This document shows, piece after piece, positions 27,943-36,926 of a stretch of DNA of 64,000 bases. The notes beneath the pieces are model-generated. The model was not told where the DNA came from and made no database searches. It saw nothing but the letters and a program-made list of their open reading frames with translations. The stretch covers positions 1 to 64,000 of the forward strand of contig CALUZA010000004.1 in assembly GCA_944325185.1 (NCBI GenBank), written 5' to 3'. A program made the position numbers and the translations under genes. The stretch is from Candidatus Gastranaerophilales bacterium (GTDB lineage Bacteria; Cyanobacteriota; Vampirovibrionia; Gastranaerophilales; Gastranaerophilaceae). Numbering within the stretch: position 1 is the stretch's first letter; each line of letters begins with the position of its first letter.

Positions 27943-28905
27943 ATGACAGAAAATAAGTTAAAAAAATATATAAAAAATAAAAATAGCTTTAAATTAATTC
28001 TTGGTGCTAACAACGAGAATTATGAAACGATAACCAAATATATTGCGCTCTACAGCCTTGCAGGGTGTAAATTTTTTGATATTAACGCAAGCAAAGAAGC
28101 GCTTTTTGCTGCAAAAAAAGGGTTAGAATATTCAAAAAAAGAAGATTGCTTTATCTGTATTAGCGTAGGAGGAAATAACGATCCTCATTTTAAAAAATGC
28201 AAAATAAATGAAGATAATTGCAAAAGTTGCAAGAAATGCATTTGTGAATGCCCTCAAGATGCAATAAGTTTAGATTGCAATAAAGTGATTATTAATGAAA
28301 AAAAATGTATAGGATGTTTAAAGTGCTTAAATATTTGCAAATATAATGCAATTCAAACTTATCAAAAGAAAGTTGAATTTGAAAATATAATATCAGAGTT
28401 AAAACATGAGTGCGATTGTATAGAATTTCACATAGTTTCTGATGATATTGACGATATTGACAAAAAATGGGATTATTTATGTCAAAATTTTGATGGAATT
28501 TTAAGTATTTGCACAAATAGAGATGTTTTTACAAATAAAAGTCTTGTATTACAAATTAAAAAAATGATTTCAAAAAATCCTGATAAAACAATAATTCAAG
28601 CTGATGGCGCCCCAATGTCAGGCGGAAAGGATGATTTCAATACAACCTTACAGGCTATAGCTACTGCAGATATACTTTTAAAAGCAGAAATTGATGTTCC
28701 TATAATCGTATCAGGTGGCACAAATACAAAAACCAATGAGCTTGCAGAATTATGCAAAGTAAATATAGATGGTATTGCAGTTGGCAGTTTTGCAAGAAAA
28801 ATAGTTAAAGAATATGTTATGCGTGATGATTTTTTGGAAAATAAAGAAATTTTCAATACTGCATTAAAAATTGCAGAAAATTTTATTCAAAAACTTTGCA
28901 AGTAA
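27943..28905 (+). CDS. LdpA-family iron-sulfur protein (paralog 1)
   Basis: 320 residues. FKLILGANNENYETITKYIALYSLAGCKFFDI at the start, the two ferredoxin-like clusters (Cys93-96-99-103 and Cys122-125-128-132) and the C-terminal IIQADGAPMSGGKDDFNTT and VSGGTNTKTNELAELC segments match LdpA of cyanobacteria, recognised from memory of that family. LdpA is a redox-active protein that tunes the Kai clock to light. No clock or photosynthesis gene is seen here, so the role must differ. A close relative lies at 41238-42206 in the polysaccharide operon. This copy follows a sugar epimerase. Confidence 0.88.
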   Translation: MTENKLKKYIKNKNSFKLILGANNENYETITKYIALYSLAGCKFFDINASKEALFAAKKGLEYSKKEDCFICISVGGNNDPHFKKCKINEDNCKSCKKCICECPQDAISLDCNKVIINEKKCIGCLKCLNICKYNAIQTYQKKVEFENIISELKHECDCIEFHIVSDDIDDIDKKWDYLCQNFDGILSICTNRDVFTNKSLVLQIKKMISKNPDKTIIQADGAPMSGGKDDFNTTLQAIATADILLKAEIDVPIIVSGGTNTKTNELAELCKVNIDGIAVGSFARKIVKEYVMRDDFLENKEIFNTALKIAENFIQKLCK

Positions 28906-28931
28906 ATTTTGAAATTTTAAAAAATTAATTT

Positions 28932-29591
28932 CTAATCTTTATTTAAATCAATATCTAACAACACGACGGTTGTGGATTTTATTAAATCAACCGCCCATTT
29001 AACAATAATTATACCGCCTAAAATTCCAATAATCGGATCCAATAATACCCATCCGAAAAATTTTGCAAATAAAAGTGCAAAAAATGCACATATAGAAGTT
29101 AATAAGTCTGCAAGAATATGTAAATATGCCGATTTAAAGTTATTATCTGTTTTTTTGTGTTCGTGCGGATGATTGTGCATGTGATTATGAAAATGATCAA
29201 AATCCATAATTATAATGCTTATTAAATTTATTATTAATCCTATTACAACAACAATCATAGCTTGAGTGAAACTAATTTTTAACGGGTGTATCAACCTTTC
29301 AAAGGATTCATATATAACCATAATTCCGCTTATTCCAAGAAAAAGAGAGCTTGTGTACCCTGCAAGGTCTTTTATTTTATCGGTTCCATTTGAAAATTTT
29401 GCAGAATTAAAATATTTTTGACAAAAATAATATGCAATATACGTTAAGCCAAGTGCAAAAGCGTGAGTTCCCATATGAAAGCCATCAGCTAAAAGCGCCA
29501 TTGAATTTGTAATAAAACCAAAAGAAATTTCTGCAATCATTGTAAGAATTGTTAATATTATTACAAATAGTATTTTATTTTTAGCTTCCAT
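28932..29591 (-). CDS. short cation diffusion facilitator (CDF) metal exporter
   Basis: 219 residues with five or six membrane helices. Metal-site residues are visible in helix 2 (LADGFHMGTHAFAL) and helix 5 (HILADLLTS). A His-rich loop (HFHNHMHNHPHEHKK) lies between helices 4 and 5. It resembles DmeF-type Co/Ni or Zn exporters. The cytoplasmic C-terminal domain of about 80 residues found in most members is absent. ATG 29591 is preferred, with GGAG eight bases upstream; a TTG two codons earlier is too close to it. Confidence 0.9.
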   Translation of the reverse strand: MEAKNKILFVIILTILTMIAEISFGFITNSMALLADGFHMGTHAFALGLTYIAYYFCQKYFNSAKFSNGTDKIKDLAGYTSSLFLGISGIMVIYESFERLIHPLKISFTQAMIVVVIGLIINLISIIIMDFDHFHNHMHNHPHEHKKTDNNFKSAYLHILADLLTSICAFFALLFAKFFGWVLLDPIIGILGGIIIVKWAVDLIKSTTVVLLDIDLNKD

Positions 29592-29709
29592 ATCCAAAAC
29601 TCCAACATTTTACAAGATGATTATATCACTGCAAACCGTAAATTTCAAATCCTGCTTTGCAAGAATATAAAAAATATGCTAATATTTAACAAAAAAAGGA
29701 GCTGATAGC

Positions 29710-30687
29710 ATGACAAAAATTGGTATTTTAGGTTATGGGAACTTAGGAAAAGGTGTAGAAAAAGCTATTTTAAAAAATAGCGATATGGAGCTTGTTGCGA
29801 TTTTTACTCGCAGAAATCCAAACTCTATTACTCCTGCAACAAAAAATGTAAATGTTGTTTCTACAAATGACATTGAAAATTACAAAGATAAAATTGATGT
29901 ATTAATTATATGTGGAGGCAGTGCAACAGATTTACCAATACAAACCCCAAAATATGTTGAAATGTTCAACGTAATCGATAGCTTTGACACTCATGCAAAA
30001 ATTCCGGAGCATTTTGAAAATGTTGACTGTGCTGCAAAAAAATCAGGAAAAATAGGAATTATTTCAGTTGGTTGGGACCCAGGACTTTTCTCTTTGAACA
30101 GATTGTATGCAAATGCAATTTTACCTGACGGCATGGACTACACATTCTGGGGAAAAGGCGTTAGCCAAGGTCATAGCGATGCAATAAGAAGAATTAAAGG
30201 GGTGAAAGACGCTAAACAATATACAATTCCTGTTGATGAGGCGCTAAAAGCAGTCCGAGAAGGTAAAAATCCTGTTCTATCAACAAGACAAAAACACACG
30301 AGAGAATGTTTTGTTGTAGTTGAAGAAGGTGCCAATAAAGAACAAATTGAACATGAAATCAAAACTATGCCAAATTATTTTGCAGATTATGATACAACGG
30401 TTCATTTTATCACACAGGAAGAACTTGAAAAAAATCATTCAAAAATACCTCATGGCGGCTTTGTTTTAAGAAGCGGTAAAACAAGCGAAGAAAATTCGCA
30501 CATTATCGAATATTCTCTAAAATTGGATTCTAATCCCGAATTTACTTCAAGCGTGCTTGTTGCATACGCAAGAGCGGCTCATAAATTAAATATGGAAGGC
30601 GTTTCAGGTTGCAAAACAGTATTTGATATTGCGCCTAAATATTTAATTGCAAAAACTGACGAAGAAATCAGAAAAACTATGTTATAA
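29710..30687 (+). CDS. ddh: meso-diaminopimelate dehydrogenase
   Basis: 325 residues, the usual length. It reductively aminates tetrahydrodipicolinate directly to meso-DAP with NADPH and ammonia, bypassing the acylated routes. Signatures are GILGYGNLGKGVEKAI for the cofactor, then ICGGSATDLPIQTPKY, ISVGWDPGLFSLNRLYANAI, GVSQGHSDAIRRI and the closing DIAPKYLIAKT. AAAGGAG precedes the ATG and a terminator follows. dapA and dapF are also in this window, so both a direct and an epimerase-dependent route may exist. Confidence 0.96.
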   Translation: MTKIGILGYGNLGKGVEKAILKNSDMELVAIFTRRNPNSITPATKNVNVVSTNDIENYKDKIDVLIICGGSATDLPIQTPKYVEMFNVIDSFDTHAKIPEHFENVDCAAKKSGKIGIISVGWDPGLFSLNRLYANAILPDGMDYTFWGKGVSQGHSDAIRRIKGVKDAKQYTIPVDEALKAVREGKNPVLSTRQKHTRECFVVVEEGANKEQIEHEIKTMPNYFADYDTTVHFITQEELEKNHSKIPHGGFVLRSGKTSEENSHIIEYSLKLDSNPEFTSSVLVAYARAAHKLNMEGVSGCKTVFDIAPKYLIAKTDEEIRKTML

Positions 30688-30691
30688 AGAT

Positions 30692-30713
30692 AAGCCCCCA
30701 AGCAAGGGGGCTT
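30692..30713. terminator. bidirectional intrinsic terminator
   Basis: AAGCCCCC and GGGGGCTT pair around loop AAGCAA, five bases after the ddh stop and just before the stop of the convergent GDSL gene. Confidence 0.85.
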
Positions 30714-30717
30714 TAAT

Positions 30718-31332
30718 TTATATCCAATTTTCAAGCTTTTCTTTGACCTTTAAAAATATTTTTTTATGGTTTTCTAAATCAAAGTGCAGGCCATCAATTT
30801 TCGATGTTGTTGCAAAACTATTCAAATCAATAAAATCGCAATTATTTTCTTTGGATATTTTATTATATATTTTTGAAATTTGCTTAGATTTTTTAATTGA
30901 CTCATTATCAAATAGTTCTGCAAAATTGCTTTGTAATATATTATCAGTGATTTGAACGGGGGACAAAATCAATATTTTTATATCAGGAGAAATATTTTTT
31001 GATATTTCTATAAGTTTAATCATTCCGTATTCAAGCTTACTTGAATTAAAATCGTATATTTTTTGAGTATCATTTATTCCGATTAAAAATATAATTCCAA
31101 AAAAACTTTCATCTAAATATTTAGGTAAAATTTCAATACCGCTTAAATTTTTGCCAAGGCAATTTTTAAAAATTGTTCTATTGTTACAGCCTTGCTCAAC
31201 TATTTCAATTTCATTTTTAAAATATTCTTTTAATAACCCGCTCCATCGAATATTTTCTGAATATCTCCCGTAATTTAAGGGATTGAAACCATAAACATTG
31301 CTATCTCCAAAACATAAGATTTTTTTATTCAT
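30718..31332 (-). CDS. GDSL/SGNH-family hydrolase
   Basis: 204 residues. LCFGDSNVYGFNP (block I nucleophile Ser), IFLIGINDTQ (block III) and DGLHFDLENHKKIF (block V Asp-x-x-His) form the SGNH catalytic set. Members cleave ester bonds in lipids or sugar acetyl groups. No signal peptide is present, so it is probably cytoplasmic. Its ATG overlaps the stop of the preceding SprA-like gene by one base. Substrate unknown. Confidence 0.9.
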   Translation of the reverse strand: MNKKILCFGDSNVYGFNPLNYGRYSENIRWSGLLKEYFKNEIEIVEQGCNNRTIFKNCLGKNLSGIEILPKYLDESFFGIIFLIGINDTQKIYDFNSSKLEYGMIKLIEISKNISPDIKILILSPVQITDNILQSNFAELFDNESIKKSKQISKIYNKISKENNCDFIDLNSFATTSKIDGLHFDLENHKKIFLKVKEKLENWI

Positions 31333-31688
31333 TATGCCATATAGTCCAATTTATTTAATCTTTGCTTTTTTGCTTCAAGCAAAATTTTTCGTGCTTCAGA
31401 AGCAACTTTCAAATCCTGAGAGGAAGGATCGGAAGGTGCTAGAGCCGATTTTATGACTTTTTTAGCATCATTTATAGCTTTATTAGGGTTGTTTGGATCA
31501 AGGGACGGCATTTTGATATTAACATGTCCACCAATTGGAAATCCGTCTGAATCTCTTTCAATAACTATTGGGCCGGCAAGAGAGCCTGCAGCGGCTTTAT
31601 GAGCTTCTTCATGTCTTCTTATTTTATCTTCTTGCTTTTTAAACAAGTTTCTTTTCAAATTTAAGCCAACATCCAAATTACCTAACAT
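31332..31688 (-). CDS. SprA-related mini-metalloprotease-like protein
   Basis: 118 residues. RRHEEAHKAAAG contains an H-E-x-x-H zinc motif. The following pattern (GPIVIERDSDGFPIGGHVNI, NPNKAINDAKKVIKSALAPSDPSSQDLKVA) matches the SprA-related family known from larger bacterial proteins, in which the motif is followed by VGGEV and PSPQD blocks. This is a compact stand-alone version. No signal peptide is visible. A peptidase role is suggested by the motif but not known. It is translationally coupled to the GDSL gene. Confidence 0.8.
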   Translation of the reverse strand: MLGNLDVGLNLKRNLFKKQEDKIRRHEEAHKAAAGSLAGPIVIERDSDGFPIGGHVNIKMPSLDPNNPNKAINDAKKVIKSALAPSDPSSQDLKVASEARKILLEAKKQRLNKLDYMA

Positions 31689-31799
31689 AACTTTTCTCCA
31701 ATAGCACTATTATTATAGCATTTTTCTTACTTTTTTTCAATTTGGGATTATATACTTTTATCCAATATATTAAATTTACTTTTTAAATACTATTAATTT

Positions 31800-32630
31800 A
31801 TGAAAAAAATTATCTTATTTTTTATTACTATTTTGTTTTTTATTATCGCATATTTTATTTATCAAGAATTTGCCTGTATGCATTTAACTGCTAAATTCAA
31901 AGAGCTAAGGCCACTTCATGGTCGAATTCCCATATACTATAAAGGAATTGTTATAGGTAAAACAATGGGGATTAAACATAGTTTTGACGGTGAGCATACA
32001 TTAATTAAATTATTATTATACCCAAATAAATTATTGTTACCTGAAAATACAGTTGTATATTTAAAAAAAGAAAAAAGGGATAATAAAGAACAAGATTTTT
32101 TAGAATTTATTTATCCAAAAAACCCATCTAATATTATGATTTCTAATTATTCTGTTTTGAATGGTTATGTTTCAAGTGATATGGACATGTTTTTATCCAA
32201 TCAAAACCCTGAAAGCCTTGAAGCATTTAAGAAAAATCTCATTAAGACCACGGAAAACCTAGCAAATGCAACAGAAAGTCTTGCTGAATTGCTAGATAAT
32301 CTTAATTCAACATTAAACTCGAGTAAAGAAAATATTATCAATACGACTCAAAATATTGAAAATATGACTGGAAAATTTGATAATTCCATTAATCAGAATA
32401 AGCTAAATGAAACAATTTCAAATATTGAAACTACGACAGAAAGTATTAACAATATTCTGGATGATACAAGTAATTCCGTTATGCCTACAATCAACGCTAC
32501 AACAGAAAATGTTAACAATATAACAGAAAATATCAACGCTATAACATGTGGAGTTAGAAAAACTTTGAGAAAAAAATGTGGTATGCTTCGATTAATATTT
32601 GGGCAAGTTATAGACGAATGTAATAAATAA
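31800..32630 (+). CDS. MCE/MlaD-like membrane-anchored protein
   Basis: 276 residues. One N-terminal membrane helix (MKKIILFFITILFFIIAYFI) is followed by an MCE-like beta domain at about 30-125 (LHGRIPIYYKGIVIGKTMGI). A long helical tail holds Asn/Thr-rich heptads (TENLANATESLAELLDNLN, NIETTTESINNILDD) that probably form a coiled-coil tube. MlaD proteins carry lipids between inner and outer membranes. The usual MlaE permease and MlaF ATPase are not beside it. The match rests on the overall layout and is not certain. Confidence 0.65.
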   Translation: MKKIILFFITILFFIIAYFIYQEFACMHLTAKFKELRPLHGRIPIYYKGIVIGKTMGIKHSFDGEHTLIKLLLYPNKLLLPENTVVYLKKEKRDNKEQDFLEFIYPKNPSNIMISNYSVLNGYVSSDMDMFLSNQNPESLEAFKKNLIKTTENLANATESLAELLDNLNSTLNSSKENIINTTQNIENMTGKFDNSINQNKLNETISNIETTTESINNILDDTSNSVMPTINATTENVNNITENINAITCGVRKTLRKKCGMLRLIFGQVIDECNK

Positions 32631-32637
32631 ATTAAGC

Positions 32638-33039
32638 TCATTTAATAAAAACTGTACGCTTCATCAAAAAATATGATATCATTGCATTTGGTAATAAAAC
32701 AATAGCATAATTTACATACATATTCGTTAAATTTAATAAAACAAACATCTTTAATTCTAATATTGTTATAAGATACATCAAAGTATATATACTAACAAAG
32801 CGTAATAGTAATCGATTATTGCCGTTTTTAAAAACTATAACCCCCGTTGTTTTAAAATTAAATAAAACACCAATAATTGTTGCTAAAAGCGTAGATAAAG
32901 TATAATGAAAATTAAGGAAATTAAATAATGCAAACACACTATAACCAAATATTGTGTTAAGAGCGCCTACAAAAAGAAATTTTGTGAAACGCCAGCTTAT
33001 ATTATATTTTTCTATTAATAACTTGAAATGCTTAATCAA
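32638..33039 (-). CDS. GtrA-like flippase protein
   Basis: 133 residues with four membrane helices. RFTKFLFVGALNTIFGYSVFALF and the later LLRFVSIYTLMYLITILELKMFVL match GtrA, which is thought to flip undecaprenyl-linked glucose or related sugars. The start is uncertain. TTG 33039 overlaps the stop of the preceding GtrB-like gene and follows GAGAG. A TTG at 33060 would add seven residues. It ends the long polysaccharide operon. Confidence 0.85.
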   Translation of the reverse strand: MIKHFKLLIEKYNISWRFTKFLFVGALNTIFGYSVFALFNFLNFHYTLSTLLATIIGVLFNFKTTGVIVFKNGNNRLLLRFVSIYTLMYLITILELKMFVLLNLTNMYVNYAIVLLPNAMISYFLMKRTVFIK

Positions 33040-33973
33040 AATTAATTCTCTCTTTTTCAACTACTAGAGGTTTTTTATCTACTCTTGTATATATTGCACC
33101 AATATATTCGCCTACAATTCCCAATACAAATAATTGAAAAGAAGCAAAAGCAAACATCCCAATAATTAGTGGTGCAATACCTACATCAAAAGATGACCAA
33201 AAAACTAACTTATATATCAAATAAAATATTGCAACAAAAACACTAATTGCAGACAAAATAAAACCAATGAACGTTGCAAATCTTAAAGGCATTTTTGAAT
33301 GTTTTACAATACCTAACATTGCCATGTCATATAAAGTATAGAAATTATTTTTAGTTATACCTCTTTTTCTCGTCGGTTGCGTAAATCTTACTATTGCTTT
33401 TTCAAAACCGACTTCGCTTATTAATCCCCTGAAATATGGATAGGGATCATCAATTGCTCTAAAAACATCAATAACCTGTTTATCATAAAGGCCAAATCCC
33501 GTAAATTGCTTAATTTGTTCGGTATTATCATCGACAATATTTCGTAATAATCCATAAAATAATTTTCTTATTGTGTACATAAGTTTGGACTCTTCTGAAA
33601 CATTTTTTTGTCCAAGAACAATTTTAAAGCCATTTTCCCATTTTGAAATAAATTCCGGAAGAAGTTCAGGAGGGTCTTGTAAATCAGAAACCATAAAAAT
33701 AACTGCATCACCAAATGCATTTAAAATAGCATGGTGAGGTGAACGAATATGTCCAAAATTTCTTGAATTTACAATAATCTTTACTTTTTTATCGCACTTC
33801 GCCAATTCTTTCAATATTTTTACAGTGTTGTCAGTAGAACAGTTATCAATATATATTAATTCCCATTCGTATTTATTTTTGTATTTCTGCATTTGCTCAG
33901 AAATTCTTTCATATAACAATCTGACATTATCTTCTTCGTTATAACAACCCGTAACTATGCTAATTTTTTTCAT
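33032..33973 (-). CDS. GtrB-type family 2 glycosyltransferase
   Basis: 313 residues. A GT2 domain (SIVTGCYNEEDNVRLLYERI, DNCSTDNT, DLQDPPELLPEFISKW) of about 230 residues is followed by two membrane helices, as in GtrB or DPM1-type enzymes that load a sugar from its nucleotide onto undecaprenyl phosphate. Its ATG overlaps the stop of the preceding epimerase (TAATG), and it overlaps the GtrA gene. Together the pair implies a lipid-linked sugar donor that is flipped and used outside the membrane. Confidence 0.92.
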   Translation of the reverse strand: MKKISIVTGCYNEEDNVRLLYERISEQMQKYKNKYEWELIYIDNCSTDNTVKILKELAKCDKKVKIIVNSRNFGHIRSPHHAILNAFGDAVIFMVSDLQDPPELLPEFISKWENGFKIVLGQKNVSEESKLMYTIRKLFYGLLRNIVDDNTEQIKQFTGFGLYDKQVIDVFRAIDDPYPYFRGLISEVGFEKAIVRFTQPTRKRGITKNNFYTLYDMAMLGIVKHSKMPLRFATFIGFILSAISVFVAIFYLIYKLVFWSSFDVGIAPLIIGMFAFASFQLFVLGIVGEYIGAIYTRVDKKPLVVEKERINFD

Positions 33974-34818
33974 TATTTACATTCCTTTTTAATTTGATTA
34001 TACAATTCTTTTAAACCAATTTCGTAATCAGTAAATTTTATATTCGGAATTTCTTCTTTTAATAATTCATTAGAACCTGTATATTCGTTATTTAAAATAG
34101 GGTTCAATATTTCAATTTCAGAATTAAAACCACCTATTTTATTAACAATTTTTGATATTTCATACAATGATATACTTTTAGTTGGCGTGACATTTAAAAT
34201 TTTATTTTTCGGTATGTTTTCTATAAAAAATTGTATTATGTTACACAAATCCTGAATATATAGGTAATCAAAAACAACATTTTGATTTATAGAGATTTTT
34301 TGCTTATTTAAATTTTGCCTAATTGCATATGTTGGAAATCTTGTTTCTTTTTCATATTTTCCATAACATCCAAAAATATTTAAACATACTACATCGCTTC
34401 TTTTTTGAACAATTTTTGAAATTTCATATTTTGACTTTCCATATAAATCTTTAGGTATGAATTTTCCAATCTCTGCTTCTTTAACTTTGCATAATGGTCT
34501 GTCTTTTGAATACATAGCACCGGAACCAAAAAGAATAACCCTTGTATCACTTTTTTTGAAATTCAAAATATTGTTTACCATAGAAATATTGTCAATTTCA
34601 GTTGAATCAATATCTTTTAAGTTTCTATACCCTCCCTTTGAAGAACAATGAATTATAAAATCTATTGAATTAGCTTTAAAATAATCTTCTACAGCATCCT
34701 TGTTACATAAATCTAATTCAAAACTTCTTGGAGTTAAAAGATTATATTTTATACTTAAAAATTCTTTTAAATTTTTACCAACAAACCCGCCAGAGCCTGT
34801 TATCAATATTGTTTTCAT
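33973..34818 (-). CDS. NAD-dependent epimerase/dehydratase (nucleotide-sugar reductase-like)
   Basis: 281 residues. ILITGSGGFVGKNLKEFL binds the cofactor, and the Tyr-x-x-x-Lys of KDLYGKSKYEISK is catalytic. FDYLYIQDLCNIIQFF is the typical late segment. In a CDP-dideoxyhexose operon this is the place where the final C4 reductase (as in abequose, paratose or yersiniose synthesis) would act on the 4-keto sugar. That assignment is inferred from context. Its ATG overlaps the stop of the membrane transferase (ATGA). Confidence 0.87.
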   Translation of the reverse strand: MKTILITGSGGFVGKNLKEFLSIKYNLLTPRSFELDLCNKDAVEDYFKANSIDFIIHCSSKGGYRNLKDIDSTEIDNISMVNNILNFKKSDTRVILFGSGAMYSKDRPLCKVKEAEIGKFIPKDLYGKSKYEISKIVQKRSDVVCLNIFGCYGKYEKETRFPTYAIRQNLNKQKISINQNVVFDYLYIQDLCNIIQFFIENIPKNKILNVTPTKSISLYEISKIVNKIGGFNSEIEILNPILNNEYTGSNELLKEEIPNIKFTDYEIGLKELYNQIKKECK

Positions 34819-36926
34819 TTTTTCTCCCTCAAATATATATCTTTACGAATAAGTACTTTTAATTCATATCCATTTTCTATAATAAAACGCGAGTTCAAAT
34901 CGTTTAATTTGTTTTTAAATTGCTTAGATAGTTTCTTTTGTTTTTTTCTAGCTTCAATAAAATTTTGCCACTTATCGATATCTTCAATTTTTTGATAATC
35001 GTAATTTTTTAGAATTTTTGCATAATACTCATTATATGTATCCATTTTTATAAAATCATTTTTTAATAAATCGTTGCTTCTATAGTATTGCTTGTAATTA
35101 TAAGTTTTTACAACTTTGTAAAAATTTTTCTTGATATAATTCTTGATTTTTATGTCTATTTTTCTTTGCGAATTATCATTTTTTCCACTTCTAAATAAAA
35201 TTTCATGAAATACAATTGAACCATCTGGATATTGAAAGTAAATAATTGCAGGAGGCAATTGCGATAATATATCGACATTAAATTTTTCATATATATCGCT
35301 TGCACAACTTTCGGAACAAACATCCCAATATAAACTGTAGTGATCATTGTAAAAAGGTTTTCTATCGAGCAAGCGATAAAATAATTGATTATTGATAAAG
35401 GCAAATATTCTATCTTCTTTAGAAAGGTATTTATTTAAAGTATCATAAATATCTTCATACATAGTTACTTCATTTTTTGATAACTTCATTCCTTTTAAAA
35501 AATTTAATTTAGATATTTTTCTTTCAGTGGTAATATTAAGTCCTTGCCAACCATGAAAAATTACAGGACAAGAAATTTTTGAAAACAATGAAAGTCCCAA
35601 AAAAATAAACGTAATAAATAAAACCACTAAATTTACAAATTGAGAATATTTAAATTTATAATTTAACAATGTAGCAACACAAAGACCTAACATATAATAT
35701 GTTACATAAGGCTCAGCATTTGATAATGTTGCTGCAAAAGCACTAGCAAAGAATATTCCAAACAAAATTAATTTTTTTGCCGATAATAGGTCATCTTTCT
35801 TTATTAATGCGGTTACATAGTAAAAAATTGATATAAACAATACAATAAACTCACAAATGCAGCATATTTGATTTGTTATATGATATACATTTTTTACTAT
35901 TCCTGAAAGCATATAAATTTTAGAGAAATTTAAAATTGAAACATAAGATAAAATTATTGCAATTAAAAAAATAAATATCAACACTAAATTGCTAGGTAAA
36001 AACCTGTTTTTAGTTTTGTTGTTTCCAGGAATAAACTCGCAAATATCGTACTTTTTTATAATGTATATAAAAAAGGCAACAATACTAAAGGTTAATAATG
36101 GCCATAAATAATCATATCTAGCTACAATATTTAGCGGAACTCGAAATATATCTCCCAAGGAGCCTTTTGCCGAAGCTGCAGCAAACACATTATTTATATA
36201 TTCTACAGGGGTAACAGCTGATATGGGTAAAAATATAATATATGTTGTAAATATTGATGTTAAAATATATACAAGTACTAATTTGAAAAAATCTTTTATT
36301 GATATTTTTTTATATAAAATGGATGTTAAAATTACTAAGGACGCAAAAGGAACTATGACACCATGAGTTTGTTTAGTAAAAAATAGAATCGTACAAAAAA
36401 CTGAAATTAGAGTTACATATTTATATTTAATTTTACCTTTATATATATATTCCGCAAAACTAAGTATAAAATTAATTAAAATAACAACAATTAATGTAAC
36501 AAATTCATTATAAGAAAAAGTGCAATTATCAAAAACATGTGTAATCATTGTTGCTAATGCAACTACTGTTGACAAAAAACTTATTTTTACATTATAAAAT
36601 CTTGTAAATGTATGATAAATGGAAGCCAATAAAATTGTTTTACAAGCCATTGAAGCAACATGTGATACAATAACATAATCACCAAATATTTTTTGAAGCA
36701 CTGTCCAAACATATAAAAATATTGGTGGCATTAGAAAGTGAAAATCTTTATAAGGAAGTCTTCCGTTTAAAATATCATTTGCATATAAATTATACCAACC
36801 GTCATAATTTACAATTGATTTATTGAAAAAAAACAGCATTGTAATTATAGATATAGTAATTATACCTATTAAGCCATATATATACTCTCTATTTTTTAGC
36901 GTATTTATCTTAATTTTATTAAACAC
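34815..36926 (-). CDS. GT39-like polytopic membrane glycosyltransferase
   Basis: 703 residues. About eleven membrane helices occupy the first 450 residues, then a soluble C-terminal part ends in Lys-rich sequence. An early acidic stretch in the first periplasmic loop (VNYDGWYNLYANDILNGRLPY) with Asp fits the catalytic loop of lipid-sugar-dependent GT-C enzymes (PMT/ArnT/GtrC type). The start GTG 36926 is set by AAGGAG seven bases upstream and overlaps the TPP-enzyme stop by 8 bases. With GtrA and GtrB it may form a Gtr-like module that decorates a surface polysaccharide. Confidence 0.75.
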   Translation of the reverse strand: MFNKIKINTLKNREYIYGLIGIITISIITMLFFFNKSIVNYDGWYNLYANDILNGRLPYKDFHFLMPPIFLYVWTVLQKIFGDYVIVSHVASMACKTILLASIYHTFTRFYNVKISFLSTVVALATMITHVFDNCTFSYNEFVTLIVVILINFILSFAEYIYKGKIKYKYVTLISVFCTILFFTKQTHGVIVPFASLVILTSILYKKISIKDFFKLVLVYILTSIFTTYIIFLPISAVTPVEYINNVFAAASAKGSLGDIFRVPLNIVARYDYLWPLLTFSIVAFFIYIIKKYDICEFIPGNNKTKNRFLPSNLVLIFIFLIAIILSYVSILNFSKIYMLSGIVKNVYHITNQICCICEFIVLFISIFYYVTALIKKDDLLSAKKLILFGIFFASAFAATLSNAEPYVTYYMLGLCVATLLNYKFKYSQFVNLVVLFITFIFLGLSLFSKISCPVIFHGWQGLNITTERKISKLNFLKGMKLSKNEVTMYEDIYDTLNKYLSKEDRIFAFINNQLFYRLLDRKPFYNDHYSLYWDVCSESCASDIYEKFNVDILSQLPPAIIYFQYPDGSIVFHEILFRSGKNDNSQRKIDIKIKNYIKKNFYKVVKTYNYKQYYRSNDLLKNDFIKMDTYNEYYAKILKNYDYQKIEDIDKWQNFIEARKKQKKLSKQFKNKLNDLNSRFIIENGYELKVLIRKDIYLREKK

